DNA of 34,361 nt, from assembly GCA_031119395.1 (NCBI GenBank), contig JAVHYA010000053.1, positions 1 through 34,361 on the forward strand, read 5' to 3'. A model generated the notes under the pieces. That model was not told where the DNA came from. It searched no databases and saw nothing but the letters and a program-made list of their open reading frames with translations. The position numbers and the translations under genes are program-made. Shown piece after piece: positions 24,601 through 32,144 of the stretch. How positions within the stretch are numbered: position 1 is the first letter of the stretch; every line of letters begins with the position of its first letter. The stretch is from Pseudomonadota bacterium. GTDB lineage: Bacteria > Pseudomonadota > Gammaproteobacteria > Burkholderiales > Burkholderiaceae_C.

Positions 24601-27600
24601 GCTTGCCGCGCAAGCCACGCCCGAATCGAGCGCCGAGCCGGCGGCGATCGACCTGGGGCCGGAGCCCGAGGCCGCCGACGAGCCGACGCAGGCCCTGCAG
24701 GCGCCCGAACTGCCGCCGGAGCCGGCGGCGACGGTCACTCCCGCGAACCCCGTCAGCGCCGAGGACCAGGTCAAGGTCATCGGCCCCCTGCGCATCGGTC
24801 TGTCGCTCTACAACGTCTACCTCAACGAGGCCGACGAATGGTCTCGCCAGCTCGCGAACGACGTCGGCGAATGGGCCTTGCAGCCGCACGAGCGCATCCC
24901 CGACGCCACCATCGGCCTGGCCCATTCGCTGGCAGGCAGCTCGGCCACGGTGGGCTTCCATGGGCTGTCCGGCATGGCGCGCCTGTTGGAAGCCGCCATG
25001 CAGCATCTGCACAACCTGGGCCCGGGCACTGCCGCCCAGGGTGCGGCCCTGGTGAATGCGGCCGACGAGCTGCGCCGCCTGCTGCATCAGTTCGCGGCCG
25101 GCTTCCTCAAGGAGCCGAGCGCCGACGTCCTCGAGTCGCTGCGTGCGCTCGCGTCGGCACCGTCCCAGCCGCCCGCCACCGCAATCCCCGAGCCGGTCCG
25201 CGCGGCCGAGCCCGCGGCGGCGTCGGTTGCCGACGTGGTCCTGGAGGATTCCGAGGACGCGATCGACCTCACCGACGCGGTCGACCCCGACCTGTTCCCC
25301 GTGTTCGAGGAAGAGGCGGCCGAATTGCTGCCTCAGCTCGGCTCGGCCCTGCGCGCCTGGGCCCAGCGGCCCGAGGACGCCGCCCAGCGCACCTCTGCGC
25401 TGCGCACGCTGCACACGCTCAAGGGCAGTGCACGTCTGGCCGGCGCCATGCGCCTGGGCGAGCGTGCGCACCGCATGGAGTCGGCGATCGAGGCGATTGC
25501 CGTCGATGCCGGCGAGCGCCCGTCGATCGAAGCATTGATCGGCCGCTTCGACACCATGCAGGCGACCTTCGACGCGCTGCGCGTGGCCGACAGTGCCGGA
25601 CAGGCCGAGTTGGCGCAGCGCGCCGCGGCGGCGGTCGCCGCCGCCCCGGCGGCCCCGGCCGTCGTCATCGACGCCGTGGTCCCGCCCGTTGCCAGGGCCG
25701 ACGTGCCGGCCGTGGAGCCGGACAGCGGCACCGCGCCGGCGTCCGCCGAAGTCCCCGCGGCACCGATCGCGCGGCCCGCGTCCCTGGTGCCGAGCCAGGC
25801 GCGCGCCGGTTCGGGCCAGACGGTGCGCATCCGTACCCATCTGCTCGACCGCCTCGTGGCCCAGGCCGGCGAGGTGATCATCACGCGCTCGCGGCTGGAA
25901 GCCGAGATCGGCCAGCTGCGCAGCTCGCTGGTCGACCTGACCGGCAACCTGGACCGCCTGCGCCAGCAGCTGCGCGACATCGAGGTGCAGGCCGAAAGCC
26001 AGATGCAGTCGCGCCTGGCGCAGGCCAAGGACACGCAGCAGAGCTTCGACCCGCTGGAGTTCGACCGCTTCACCCGCGTGCAGGAACTCACCCGCATGAT
26101 GGCCGAGTCGGTGAACGACGTGGCCACCGTGCAGCGCACGCTGCAGAAGACGGTGCAGGCGACGGAGGACGACCTGTCCGCCCAGGCGCGCCAGACGCGC
26201 GAACTGCAGCGCGGCCTGCTGCGCACGCGCATGGTGGAGTTCGAGGGCATCTCCGAACGGCTGTACCGCGTCGTGCGCCAGGCCTCCAAGGACACCGGCA
26301 AGCAGGTGCGCCTGGACATCACCGGCGGCACGATCGAGATGGACCGCGGCGTGCTCGACCGCATGACGCCCGCCTTCGAGCACCTGCTGCGCAACTGCGT
26401 GGCCCACGGCATCGAGGACGCCGCCGCCCGCGAGCGCGCGGGCAAGGACCCGGCCGGCCTGATCACCATCGACCTGCGGCACGAAGGCAACGACGTGTCG
26501 GTGAGCTTCCGTGACGACGGCGCCGGCCTGCAGCGCGATCGCATCCTCCAGCGTGCACAGGCCCTCGGCCTGGTCGAGGCGGGCCGGACGATCTCGGACG
26601 AGGAAACCGCCGAACTGATCTTCAAGCCCGGCTTCTCCACCGCCGCGCAGGTGTCCGAGCTCGCGGGCCGCGGCATCGGCATGGACGTGGTGCGCTCCGA
26701 AGTGGCGGCGCTGGGCGGCCGCATCGAGACGCACAGCGCGCCGGGCCGGGGCACCGAGTTCCGCCTGGTGCTGCCGCTGACGACCGCCGTGACGCACGTG
26801 GTGATGCTGCGTGCCGGCGAGACCTCCATCGGCGTGCCGTCGAACCTGGTCGAGCTGGTGCAGCGCACCTCGGCCGCCGACCTGGAGAAGGCCTACCTCG
26901 AGCAGCACCATGCCTTCGGTGGCGAGCAGGTGCCGTTCTATTGGGCCGGTGCGCTGCTGCAGTCCTCGTCGCGCAGCGACCGCGCACCCGGCCGCACGAA
27001 CACCGTCGTCGTCGTGCGAAGCGCGGCGCAGCGCGTCGCCCTGCACGTGGACGAAGTGCTGGGCAACCAGGAAGTCGTGGTCAAGAACCTCGGGCCGCAG
27101 CTGGCGCGCGTGCCGGGCATGGCCGGCATCTCGGTGCTGGCCTCGGGCGCGGTCGCGCTGATCTACAACCCGGTGGCGCTGGCCGCGCTGCACGGCGCGC
27201 AGGCGCTGCAGATGCAGGCGGCCGGTGGCGCGGCCGCCCCGGCGCCAGCGGCGGCAGGTGGACCGGCCGAGCCGGCGCAGGCCGCCGCGCCCACGCCCTC
27301 GCAGATCCCGCTGGTGCTGGTGGTCGACGACTCCATCACCGTGCGGCGCGTCACGCAGCGCCTGCTGCAGCGCGAGGGCTATCGCGTCGCGCTCGCCGCC
27401 GACGGCCTGCAGGCGCTCGAGCGCCTGCAGCAGGAACGCCCGGCGGTCGTGCTGTCGGACATCGAGATGCCGCGCATGGACGGCTTCGACCTGGCGCGCA
27501 ATATCCGCGCCGACGCGTCGCTCGAAGGCCTGCCGATCGTGATGATCACCTCGCGCATCGCCGAGAAGCACCGCGAGCATGCCAAGCAGCTGGGCGTCGA

Positions 27601-27688
27601 CCACTACCTGGGCAAGCCCTACTCCGAAGACGAGCTGCTGCGCCTGGTGCGGCAGTTCACGGCCACCGAGGCTGCGGTCGAGGCCTGA
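21614..27688 (+). CDS. chpA: ChpA-type hybrid histidine kinase of twitching motility
   Basis: A 2024-residue CheA/CheY fusion. The N-terminal about 160 residues resemble the FimL-like domain. Hpt domains carry His717 (FHTLKGSS), His1104 (AHSLAGSS, without the usual Lys) and His1267 (LHTLKGSA); another Hpt-like bundle near 490 lacks His (LLQMRGVFS). Long Ala/Glu/Pro linkers separate them. The kinase core has the dimerisation region, N box (HLLRNCVAHGIED, about 1590), G1 DDGAGL, G2 GRGIGMDVV (about 1684), a CheW-like domain and a C-terminal receiver with phospho-Asp1949 (LSDIEMPRMDG). It phosphorylates PilG and PilH. GTG start, 21 bases after pilJ. No pilK or chpB follows; phrB converges. Confidence 0.95.
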   Translation: MSIRPPVTAPVAGNAPATEDLGPLAWVIGEIQKSLEGASKSLRRHAREHGQVPELDTGLLRMARQQLHQAVGALQLVGHPAPAMVLGAMEFAAQSFINDPSRCTEAAVQKIDHAGFAVTDFLQAVLAGKPVSPVALFPQYRDVLELVGNERVHPADLWVYPWVWAEVPRPGAYRTMVYDPAVRAHLDRDVLKVVKSGDDQAARRLCALCVGLGLGVPQPKVASFWMLAAGFFEALALSLLPPDVYVKRAASRVLLQYTTLARGDAAVSDRLGQDLLFFCAQAVPTPREEAPLLRAVRVAWGVSNLEHVDYATPQFGRFDPLVLAQARKRIETAKEMWSALSGGDLTRVRQVADTFAQLGESLGKLHPASGPMVQALNHAVDASVHSGRAPSTELAMEVATSVLYLEAAFEDLDPQDRQLTARTVQLAGRIERAREGGRSEPLEPWMEELYRRVSDRQTMGTVVDELRAHLSELEKSLDQYFRRPSEKGLLRTVPSQLLQMRGVFSVLGLEQAAQTVQRMRENVDHLTANDSADEARDFDSLGNNLGALGFLIDMLGYQPALAKRLFVFDAEAGELKPLMGRQVDDSTPIHGLGADGVAAASSGPVPLTDTVLSVEAVDAQIAAKLAALAAPAKSARPASPLEEFSRAADSWTRKITGPAPLEALPDTEVTELEEDDLQNIFLDEAREVLHNGLAAVSALGAQPDDVGELTVLRRAFHTLKGSSRMVGLMDFGEAAWSFEQVLNTWLADQQPATPALLAATGKALRDFAQWVEAIAAGTPHAWQAGPFRAAAEAVRDGEAAPAPVAVPDAAALAVAARQIAAEPPVMPALPDLDLDLDLGPASAPVEEAAAADARAAEIDDALHGDDFAITDILPQFMDDGEAVPPPATLDGGNAIDFFAVKDDAPKPTALAETDLAPLDFALPADWKADRSHEDPYAETALASFELAPPVPQREPDPVEIAAGAVEHVDAEQAEAPIPADDAGDEVVEAAEPSASVLAAQATPESSAEPAAIDLGPEPEAADEPTQALQAPELPPEPAATVTPANPVSAEDQVKVIGPLRIGLSLYNVYLNEADEWSRQLANDVGEWALQPHERIPDATIGLAHSLAGSSATVGFHGLSGMARLLEAAMQHLHNLGPGTAAQGAALVNAADELRRLLHQFAAGFLKEPSADVLESLRALASAPSQPPATAIPEPVRAAEPAAASVADVVLEDSEDAIDLTDAVDPDLFPVFEEEAAELLPQLGSALRAWAQRPEDAAQRTSALRTLHTLKGSARLAGAMRLGERAHRMESAIEAIAVDAGERPSIEALIGRFDTMQATFDALRVADSAGQAELAQRAAAAVAAAPAAPAVVIDAVVPPVARADVPAVEPDSGTAPASAEVPAAPIARPASLVPSQARAGSGQTVRIRTHLLDRLVAQAGEVIITRSRLEAEIGQLRSSLVDLTGNLDRLRQQLRDIEVQAESQMQSRLAQAKDTQQSFDPLEFDRFTRVQELTRMMAESVNDVATVQRTLQKTVQATEDDLSAQARQTRELQRGLLRTRMVEFEGISERLYRVVRQASKDTGKQVRLDITGGTIEMDRGVLDRMTPAFEHLLRNCVAHGIEDAAARERAGKDPAGLITIDLRHEGNDVSVSFRDDGAGLQRDRILQRAQALGLVEAGRTISDEETAELIFKPGFSTAAQVSELAGRGIGMDVVRSEVAALGGRIETHSAPGRGTEFRLVLPLTTAVTHVVMLRAGETSIGVPSNLVELVQRTSAADLEKAYLEQHHAFGGEQVPFYWAGALLQSSSRSDRAPGRTNTVVVVRSAAQRVALHVDEVLGNQEVVVKNLGPQLARVPGMAGISVLASGAVALIYNPVALAALHGAQALQMQAAGGAAAPAPAAAGGPAEPAQAAAPTPSQIPLVLVVDDSITVRRVTQRLLQREGYRVALAADGLQALERLQQERPAVVLSDIEMPRMDGFDLARNIRADASLEGLPIVMITSRIAEKHREHAKQLGVDHYLGKPYSEDELLRLVRQFTATEAAVEA

Positions 27689-27708
27689 TCGAAGATCCGA
27701 GCGAAATT

Positions 27709-27757
27709 GGCTGCCGGCGCCCGTGGGACGGGCGCCGGCAGCTATGTTTTTTGTAGC
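27709..27757 (+). repeat. Hairpin + GCTAT-N7-GTAGC repeat, copy 3 (terminator-like)
   Basis: A perfect 14-bp stem, GCTGCCGGCGCCCG (27710-27723) with CGGGCGCCGGCAGC (27729-27742), leads straight into GCTAT (27741-27745), a seven-base T-rich spacer (GTTTTTT) and GTAGC (27753-27757). It lies between convergent chpA and phrB, 21 bases after the chpA stop. Its strong stem and T-run make it a good terminator for the pil-chp operon. On the minus strand it encodes the last codons and stop of phrB (LQKT). Confidence 0.88.
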
Positions 27758-29298
27758 GTCTTGCGCCCGGCCGCCTGGCCCGTCGGCGCAGCGCCGCGCA
27801 CGACCGCGTAGCGTTGCAGGGTGCGCTCGCGCGCCTCGGCATGGTCGACGACCGGCTTGGGATAGCTCTCGCCCAGCGTCACGCCCGCGGCCTCCAGTTC
27901 CAGCGGCGCGGCCAGCCAGGGCGCGTGGACCAGCTTGTCGGGCAGCTTCGCCAGCTCGGGCACGTAGCGGCGGATGAACTTGCCCTCGGGGTCGAAGCGC
28001 TCGCTCTGCGTCACCGGGTTGAAGATGCGGAAGTAGGGCTGCGCGTCGCAGCCGCTGGAACTGGCCCATTGCCAGCCGCCGTTGTTGGACGAGAGCTCGA
28101 AGTCGTTCAGGTGGTGGGCGAAGTACGCCTCGCCGCGCCGCCAGTCCAGGCCCAGGTCCTTGCACAGGAAGCTCGCGGCCACCATGCGCAGCCGGTTGTG
28201 CATGTAGCCGGTCTCGTTGATCTGCCGCATCGCGGCGTCGACCAGCGGGTACCCGGTGCGCCCGGCGCACCAGGCGGCGAACAGGCCATCGGCATGCTTG
28301 CCGTGGTGCCAGACGATGCGGTCGTATTCGGGCCGGAAGCTCTTGCCCTCGGCCACGTCCGGCCGATGCGCGAGCACCTGGAAATAGAAGTCGCGCCAGA
28401 TCAGCTCGCTCAGCCAGGTGGCCGCGCCCTGGTTGCCGCCGAGTGCGAGGCGGTGCGCGGTGCCCGCCAGTTCGCGGATCGACAGCGTGCCGAAGCGCAG
28501 GTGCACGCCGAGGTAGCTGGGGCCGCGCACGGCCGGGTAGTCGCGCGCGACGTGGTAGCGGTCGATGCGTTCGAAGAAGCTCTCGAACAGCCTGGCGCCG
28601 CCCTCGGTGCCGGGTGGCAGTTCGAGCTCGCCGAGGTTCGTGGGCGCGAAGCCCAGGGCCTCCAGCGACGGCACCGCGGCACGGTGGTCCTGCGGCGTCT
28701 GCGCCAGCGCGTCGGCGTGGCGGTCGATGGGGTAGGCACGCAGATAGAAGTCGTCGACCTTGGCAAGCCAGGCGCGCTTGTAGGGCGTGAACACCGTGTA
28801 GGGCGCGCCGGCCTGCGTCATGACCTCGTCGCGGTCGAAGACGGCCTGGTCCTTGAAGGTCTGGAAACTCACGCCGGCGTTGGCCAGGCCGCCGAAGACC
28901 TGTGCATCGCGTGCGAGCGCGGCCGGTTCGTCGTCACGGTTGGCGAACACCGCCTGGACGTCCAGCGCGTGGGCCAGTGCGGGAATCTCGTCCTCGGCAC
29001 GGCCGTGGCGCACGATCAGGCCGCCGCCCATCGCCTCCAGCTTCTCGCGCAAGGCCAGCACCGATTCGCGGATGAACTCCACGCGCCGGTCGGCGCGCAG
29101 GCCGTCGGTGCGCGGCTGTGCATCCTGCCCCGGCAGGGGATCGAGGATGTCGGTGTCGAACACGAACACGCACAGCACCTGACGGCAGCTGCGCAACGCG
29201 TGGTAGAGCGCCGCGTTGTCGTACGCCCGCAGGTCGCGGCGAAACCACATGAGGCCCTTGGGGTAGGTCTTGTCGACGGCCAGTAAAATCGGCGGCAT
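27742..29298 (-). CDS. phrB: Cryptochrome/photolyase (CPD photolyase-type)
   Basis: A 518-residue flavoprotein that repairs UV-induced pyrimidine dimers with light. The N-terminal antenna domain begins LMWFRRDLRAYDNAALYHAL; the FAD domain has YLGVHLRFGTLSIREL, WLSELIWRDFYFQVLAH, TGYPLVDAAMRQINETGYMHNRLRM, VASFLCKDL and NNGGWQWASSSGCDAQPYFRIFNP. The ATG at 29298 is chosen, giving about 16 residues before LMWFRR; an ATG at 29250 (LMWF Met) with AAGGG upstream is also possible. The chosen start overlaps the divergent yqgE ATG in one CATG. The C-terminus KTLQKT comes from the hairpin-GCTAT repeat. Confidence 0.93.
   Translation of the reverse strand: MPPILLAVDKTYPKGLMWFRRDLRAYDNAALYHALRSCRQVLCVFVFDTDILDPLPGQDAQPRTDGLRADRRVEFIRESVLALREKLEAMGGGLIVRHGRAEDEIPALAHALDVQAVFANRDDEPAALARDAQVFGGLANAGVSFQTFKDQAVFDRDEVMTQAGAPYTVFTPYKRAWLAKVDDFYLRAYPIDRHADALAQTPQDHRAAVPSLEALGFAPTNLGELELPPGTEGGARLFESFFERIDRYHVARDYPAVRGPSYLGVHLRFGTLSIRELAGTAHRLALGGNQGAATWLSELIWRDFYFQVLAHRPDVAEGKSFRPEYDRIVWHHGKHADGLFAAWCAGRTGYPLVDAAMRQINETGYMHNRLRMVAASFLCKDLGLDWRRGEAYFAHHLNDFELSSNNGGWQWASSSGCDAQPYFRIFNPVTQSERFDPEGKFIRRYVPELAKLPDKLVHAPWLAAPLELEAAGVTLGESYPKPVVDHAEARERTLQRYAVVRGAAPTGQAAGRKTLQKT
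29284..29289 (+). promoter_or_regulatory. Candidate -10 of yqgE, very close to its start
   Basis: TAAAAT only seven bases before the yqgE ATG. Transcription would begin at or within a base or two of the start codon, so the message would be leaderless. No good -35 is seen (TTGGGG at 29258-29263 is 20 bases away). Confidence 0.35.
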
Positions 29299-29908
29299 GG
29301 CGTCCGATTCTGCCCCGATCAACCTCACGCATCATTTCCTGATCGCGATGCCGGGGCTGGAAGACCGCTCCTTCAGCCGCAGCGTCGTCTACCTGTGCGA
29401 GCACAGCGAGCGCGGCGCCCTCGGGCTCATCATCAACAAGCCCAGCGACATCAACCTCCGGGGCCTGTTCGAGAAGGTCGAGCTGCACCTGTCGCGGCCC
29501 GACCTCGGCGACGCGCCCGTGTTCCAGGGCGGCCCGGTGCAGACCGAGCGTGGTTTCGTGCTGCACGAGCCCGTGGTGGCCACCGGCGAGGGAGCGGAGG
29601 GCGACGCCGACCACGCGGTGTATGCCTCCACCATGACCATTCCTGGCGGGCTGGAAATGACCACCTCGAAGGACGTGCTGGAAGCCATGGCCACCGGCTC
29701 CGGCCCGCGCAAGGTGCTGGTCACGCTGGGCTACGCGGCCTGGGAAGAGGGAGAGCTCGAATCCCAGCTGGCCGAGAACAGCTGGCTGACCGTCGGCGCC
29801 GACCCGGCCGTCATCTTCGACACGCCGGTCGAGCAGCGCTACGACAAGGCGCTGGCGCTGCTGGGGCTGGAGGCGTGGAAGCTCTCGCCCGAGGCGGGGC
29901 ACGCATGA
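29297..29908 (+). CDS. yqgE: YqgE/AlgH-family protein (DUF179)
   Basis: A 203-residue DUF179 protein. Hallmarks are NLTHHFLIAMPGLEDRSFSRSVVYLCEHSERGALGLIINKPSD at the N-terminus (shown in parts by HHFLIAMPGL and GLIINKP), VFQGGPVQTERGFVLHEP, VLVTLGYAAWEEGELESQLAENSWLT and a C-terminal YDKALALLGLE. The function is unclear; in Pseudomonas AlgH was linked to alginate control, and the gene is commonly paired with yqgF/ruvX as here. The ATG at 29297 is chosen because the upstream TTG lacks a ribosome binding site. ruvX follows within 26 bases. Confidence 0.95.
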   Translation: MASDSAPINLTHHFLIAMPGLEDRSFSRSVVYLCEHSERGALGLIINKPSDINLRGLFEKVELHLSRPDLGDAPVFQGGPVQTERGFVLHEPVVATGEGAEGDADHAVYASTMTIPGGLEMTTSKDVLEAMATGSGPRKVLVTLGYAAWEEGELESQLAENSWLTVGADPAVIFDTPVEQRYDKALALLGLEAWKLSPEAGHA

Positions 29909-29933
29909 GCCTGGCACTGTGAGTGTTTTGGCG

Positions 29934-30353
29934 ATGCCCGACGCTTCCCCTCCTGCCGTCGTTCCCTCCCATTTCCAGAGTTTTCTTGCTTTCGACTTCG
30001 GCCAGAAGCGTACCGGCGTCGCCAGCGGCAACCGGCTGCTGAAGACCGCCACCCCCCAGGGCACCATCGCCGCACAGGGCGACGCCCGCTTCGCACAGAT
30101 CGAGGCCCGTGTGCGCGAGTGGCAGCCCGACGCCCTGGTGGTGGGCGTGCCCTACCACCCCGATGGCGCCGCACACGACAACACGCGCGCCGCGCAGCGT
30201 TTCGCACGCCAGCTGCACGGGCGCTTCAGGCTGCCGGTGTACGAGGTCGACGAGCGCTACAGCACGACCGAGGCGCTGGCCGCCGGCGCGCGCGATGCCG
30301 ATGCCGCCAGTGCCTGCATCATCCTTGAACAATTCCTGAGGACCCTTCCGTGA
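29934..30353 (+). CDS. ruvX: Putative pre-16S rRNA nuclease YqgF/RuvX
   Basis: A 139-residue RNase H-fold protein. The first catalytic Asp lies in FLAFDFGQKRTGVASGN; LVVGVPYHPDG and VYEVDERYSTTEA (second acidic site and ERYST motif) follow, and the final acidic helix has ARDADAASACIILEQFL. YqgF trims the 5' end of pre-16S rRNA and was also proposed as a Holliday-junction resolvase. The ATG at 29934 is chosen; a GTG at 29919 would add five residues, and neither has a strong site. It sits between yqgE and pyrR; a C-rich repeat (30355-30432) follows its stop. Confidence 0.93.
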   Translation: MPDASPPAVVPSHFQSFLAFDFGQKRTGVASGNRLLKTATPQGTIAAQGDARFAQIEARVREWQPDALVVGVPYHPDGAAHDNTRAAQRFARQLHGRFRLPVYEVDERYSTTEALAAGARDADAASACIILEQFLRTLP

Positions 30354-30354
30354 G

Positions 30355-30432
30355 ACATGACCCCCACGCTCACCGCTTCGCGTGGTCGCGGCCCCCCGAG
30401 GGGGCGCGCCTTCATCTTCGGGCGGCCCGGCG
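30355..30432 (+). repeat. C-rich repeat upstream of pyrR (copy A)
   Basis: The whole ruvX-pyrR gap is one element: CCCCC near the start, CACCGC, CGCGT, TCGCGGCCCCCC, GAGGGGGC and the end GGGCGGCCCGGCG directly before the pyrR ATG. CCCCCC-GA-GGGGG forms a small hairpin. It shares these blocks in the same order with 30936-31010. Confidence 0.75.
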
Positions 30433-30935
<503 letters not shown>

Positions 30936-30939
<4 letters not shown>

Positions 30940-31010
30940 ACCCCCGTGCCCGTCACCGCACGCGTTCGCTGCCCCCAACGGGTGTGCAGGCCTGCCCTGG
31001 GGCGGCCCGC
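30936..31010 (+). repeat. C-rich repeat between pyrR and pyrB (copy B)
   Basis: It starts at the pyrR stop (TGAACCCCC) and reaches GGGGCGGCCCGCCGG. Blocks CCCCC, CACCGC, CGCGT-TCGC, GCCCCC and GGGCGGCCCG repeat in the same order as in copy A. The GGGAGG ribosome binding site of pyrB (31013-31018 region) follows at once. Confidence 0.75.
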
Positions 31011-31021
31011 CGGGAGGCCTG

Positions 31022-31984
31022 ATGCTCTACAAGCGCAACCCCCAGCTCAACAAGAACGGCGAGCTCATCCACCTGCTGTCGATCGAGGGCCTGCCCAAGG
31101 ACATCCTCACGCACATCCTGGACACCGCCGCCAACTTCGTGAGCGTGAGCGACCGCGAGGTCAAGAAGGTGCCGCTGCTGCGCGGCAAGAGCGTGTTCAA
31201 CCTCTTCTTCGAGAACAGCACGCGCACGCGCACCACCTTCGAGATCGCGGCCAAGCGCCTGTCGGCCGACGTCATCAACCTGGACATCGCGCGCTCCTCG
31301 GCCAGCAAGGGCGAGTCGCTGCTCGACACCATCGCCAACCTGAGCGCGATGGCGGCCGACCTCTTCGTGGTGCGGCACAGCGAATCGGGCGCACCCTACC
31401 TGATCGCACAGCACGTGGCGCCGCACGTGCACGTCATCAACGCCGGCGACGGGCGGCATGCGCACCCCACGCAGGGGCTGCTCGACATGTACACCATCCG
31501 CCACTACAAGAAGGACTTCAGCAACCTCACGGTGGCCATCGTGGGCGACGTGCTGCACTCGCGCGTGGCGCGCTCCGACATCCATGCACTCACCACGCTC
31601 GGCGCCGCCGAGGTACGCGTGGTGGGCCCGCGCACCCTGGTGCCGGGGGACCTGGCGCCCATGGGCGTGAAGGTCTTCCACTCCCTCGAGGAGGGCATCC
31701 AGGGGTGCGACGTGGTCATCATGCTGCGCCTGCAGAACGAACGCATGAGCGGCGCGCTGCTGCCTTCGAGCCAGGAGTACTTCAAGACCTACGGCCTCAC
31801 GCCCGAGAAGCTGCAGCTGGCCAAGCCCGACGCGATCGTCATGCATCCCGGCCCCATCAACCGCGGCGTGGAGATCGCCTCCGAGGTCGTCGACGGCAAG
31901 CAGAGCGTCATCCTGCCGCAGGTCACCTTCGGCATCGCGTGCCGCATGGCGGTCATGAGCATCGTGGCGGGAAACGAAGCATGA
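31022..31984 (+). CDS. pyrB: Aspartate carbamoyltransferase catalytic chain
   Basis: A 320-residue ATCase catalytic chain that joins carbamoyl phosphate and aspartate in pyrimidine synthesis. The carbamoyl-phosphate site is [13 protein letters not shown] (about 62-74), with [12 protein letters not shown] (the 80s loop), [12 protein letters not shown], the aspartate-binding MLRLQNERM region and [10 protein letters not shown]. Length and the N-terminal [17 protein letters not shown] fit the class whose chains associate with an inactive dihydroorotase. The ATG at 31022 is preceded by GGGAGG. pyrC' follows after 160 bases holding an inverted repeat. Confidence 0.97.
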   Translation: MLYKRNPQLNKNGELIHLLSIEGLPKDILTHILDTAANFVSVSDREVKKVPLLRGKSVFNLFFENSTRTRTTFEIAAKRLSADVINLDIARSSASKGESLLDTIANLSAMAADLFVVRHSESGAPYLIAQHVAPHVHVINAGDGRHAHPTQGLLDMYTIRHYKKDFSNLTVAIVGDVLHSRVARSDIHALTTLGAAEVRVVGPRTLVPGDLAPMGVKVFHSLEEGIQGCDVVIMLRLQNERMSGALLPSSQEYFKTYGLTPEKLQLAKPDAIVMHPGPINRGVEIASEVVDGKQSVILPQVTFGIACRMAVMSIVAGNEA

Positions 31985-32004
31985 CATCGGGAACGCAGGC
32001 CTTT

Positions 32005-32111
32005 GAACGCAGAGGGCGCGGCGCTGTCGCAGAAGTCGCAGAGAAGACCCCGGATCCTTCGTTGGCCGTTCTTGCTGCGGCCTCTGCGCGATCTCTGCGT
32101 CCTCCGCGTTC
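32005..32111 (+). repeat. CTCTGCG-type inverted repeat between pyrB and pyrC'
   Basis: Left arm GAACGCAGAGGGCGC (32005-32019) and right arm GCGTCCTCCGCGTTC (32097-32111) are complementary at 13 of 15 positions. Between them lie further copies of the words CGCAGA and CTCTGCG. It resembles the fis-purH element in position (same-strand gap) and word structure. Confidence 0.75.
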
Positions 32112-32144
32112 GGCTGTCCGTCTTTCTTGCATCCACGTTCACCC

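Noticed and set aside
24377-28270. 1297-codon minus-strand open frame
   Set aside because: It is antisense to the chpA kinase core and continues out of frame into phrB; no motif is recognisable.
30981-31010. PyrR-type attenuator before pyrB
   Set aside because: The C-rich repeat can fold, but I see no anti-antiterminator/terminator pair or T-run of the Bacillus kind, so it is listed as a repeat only.
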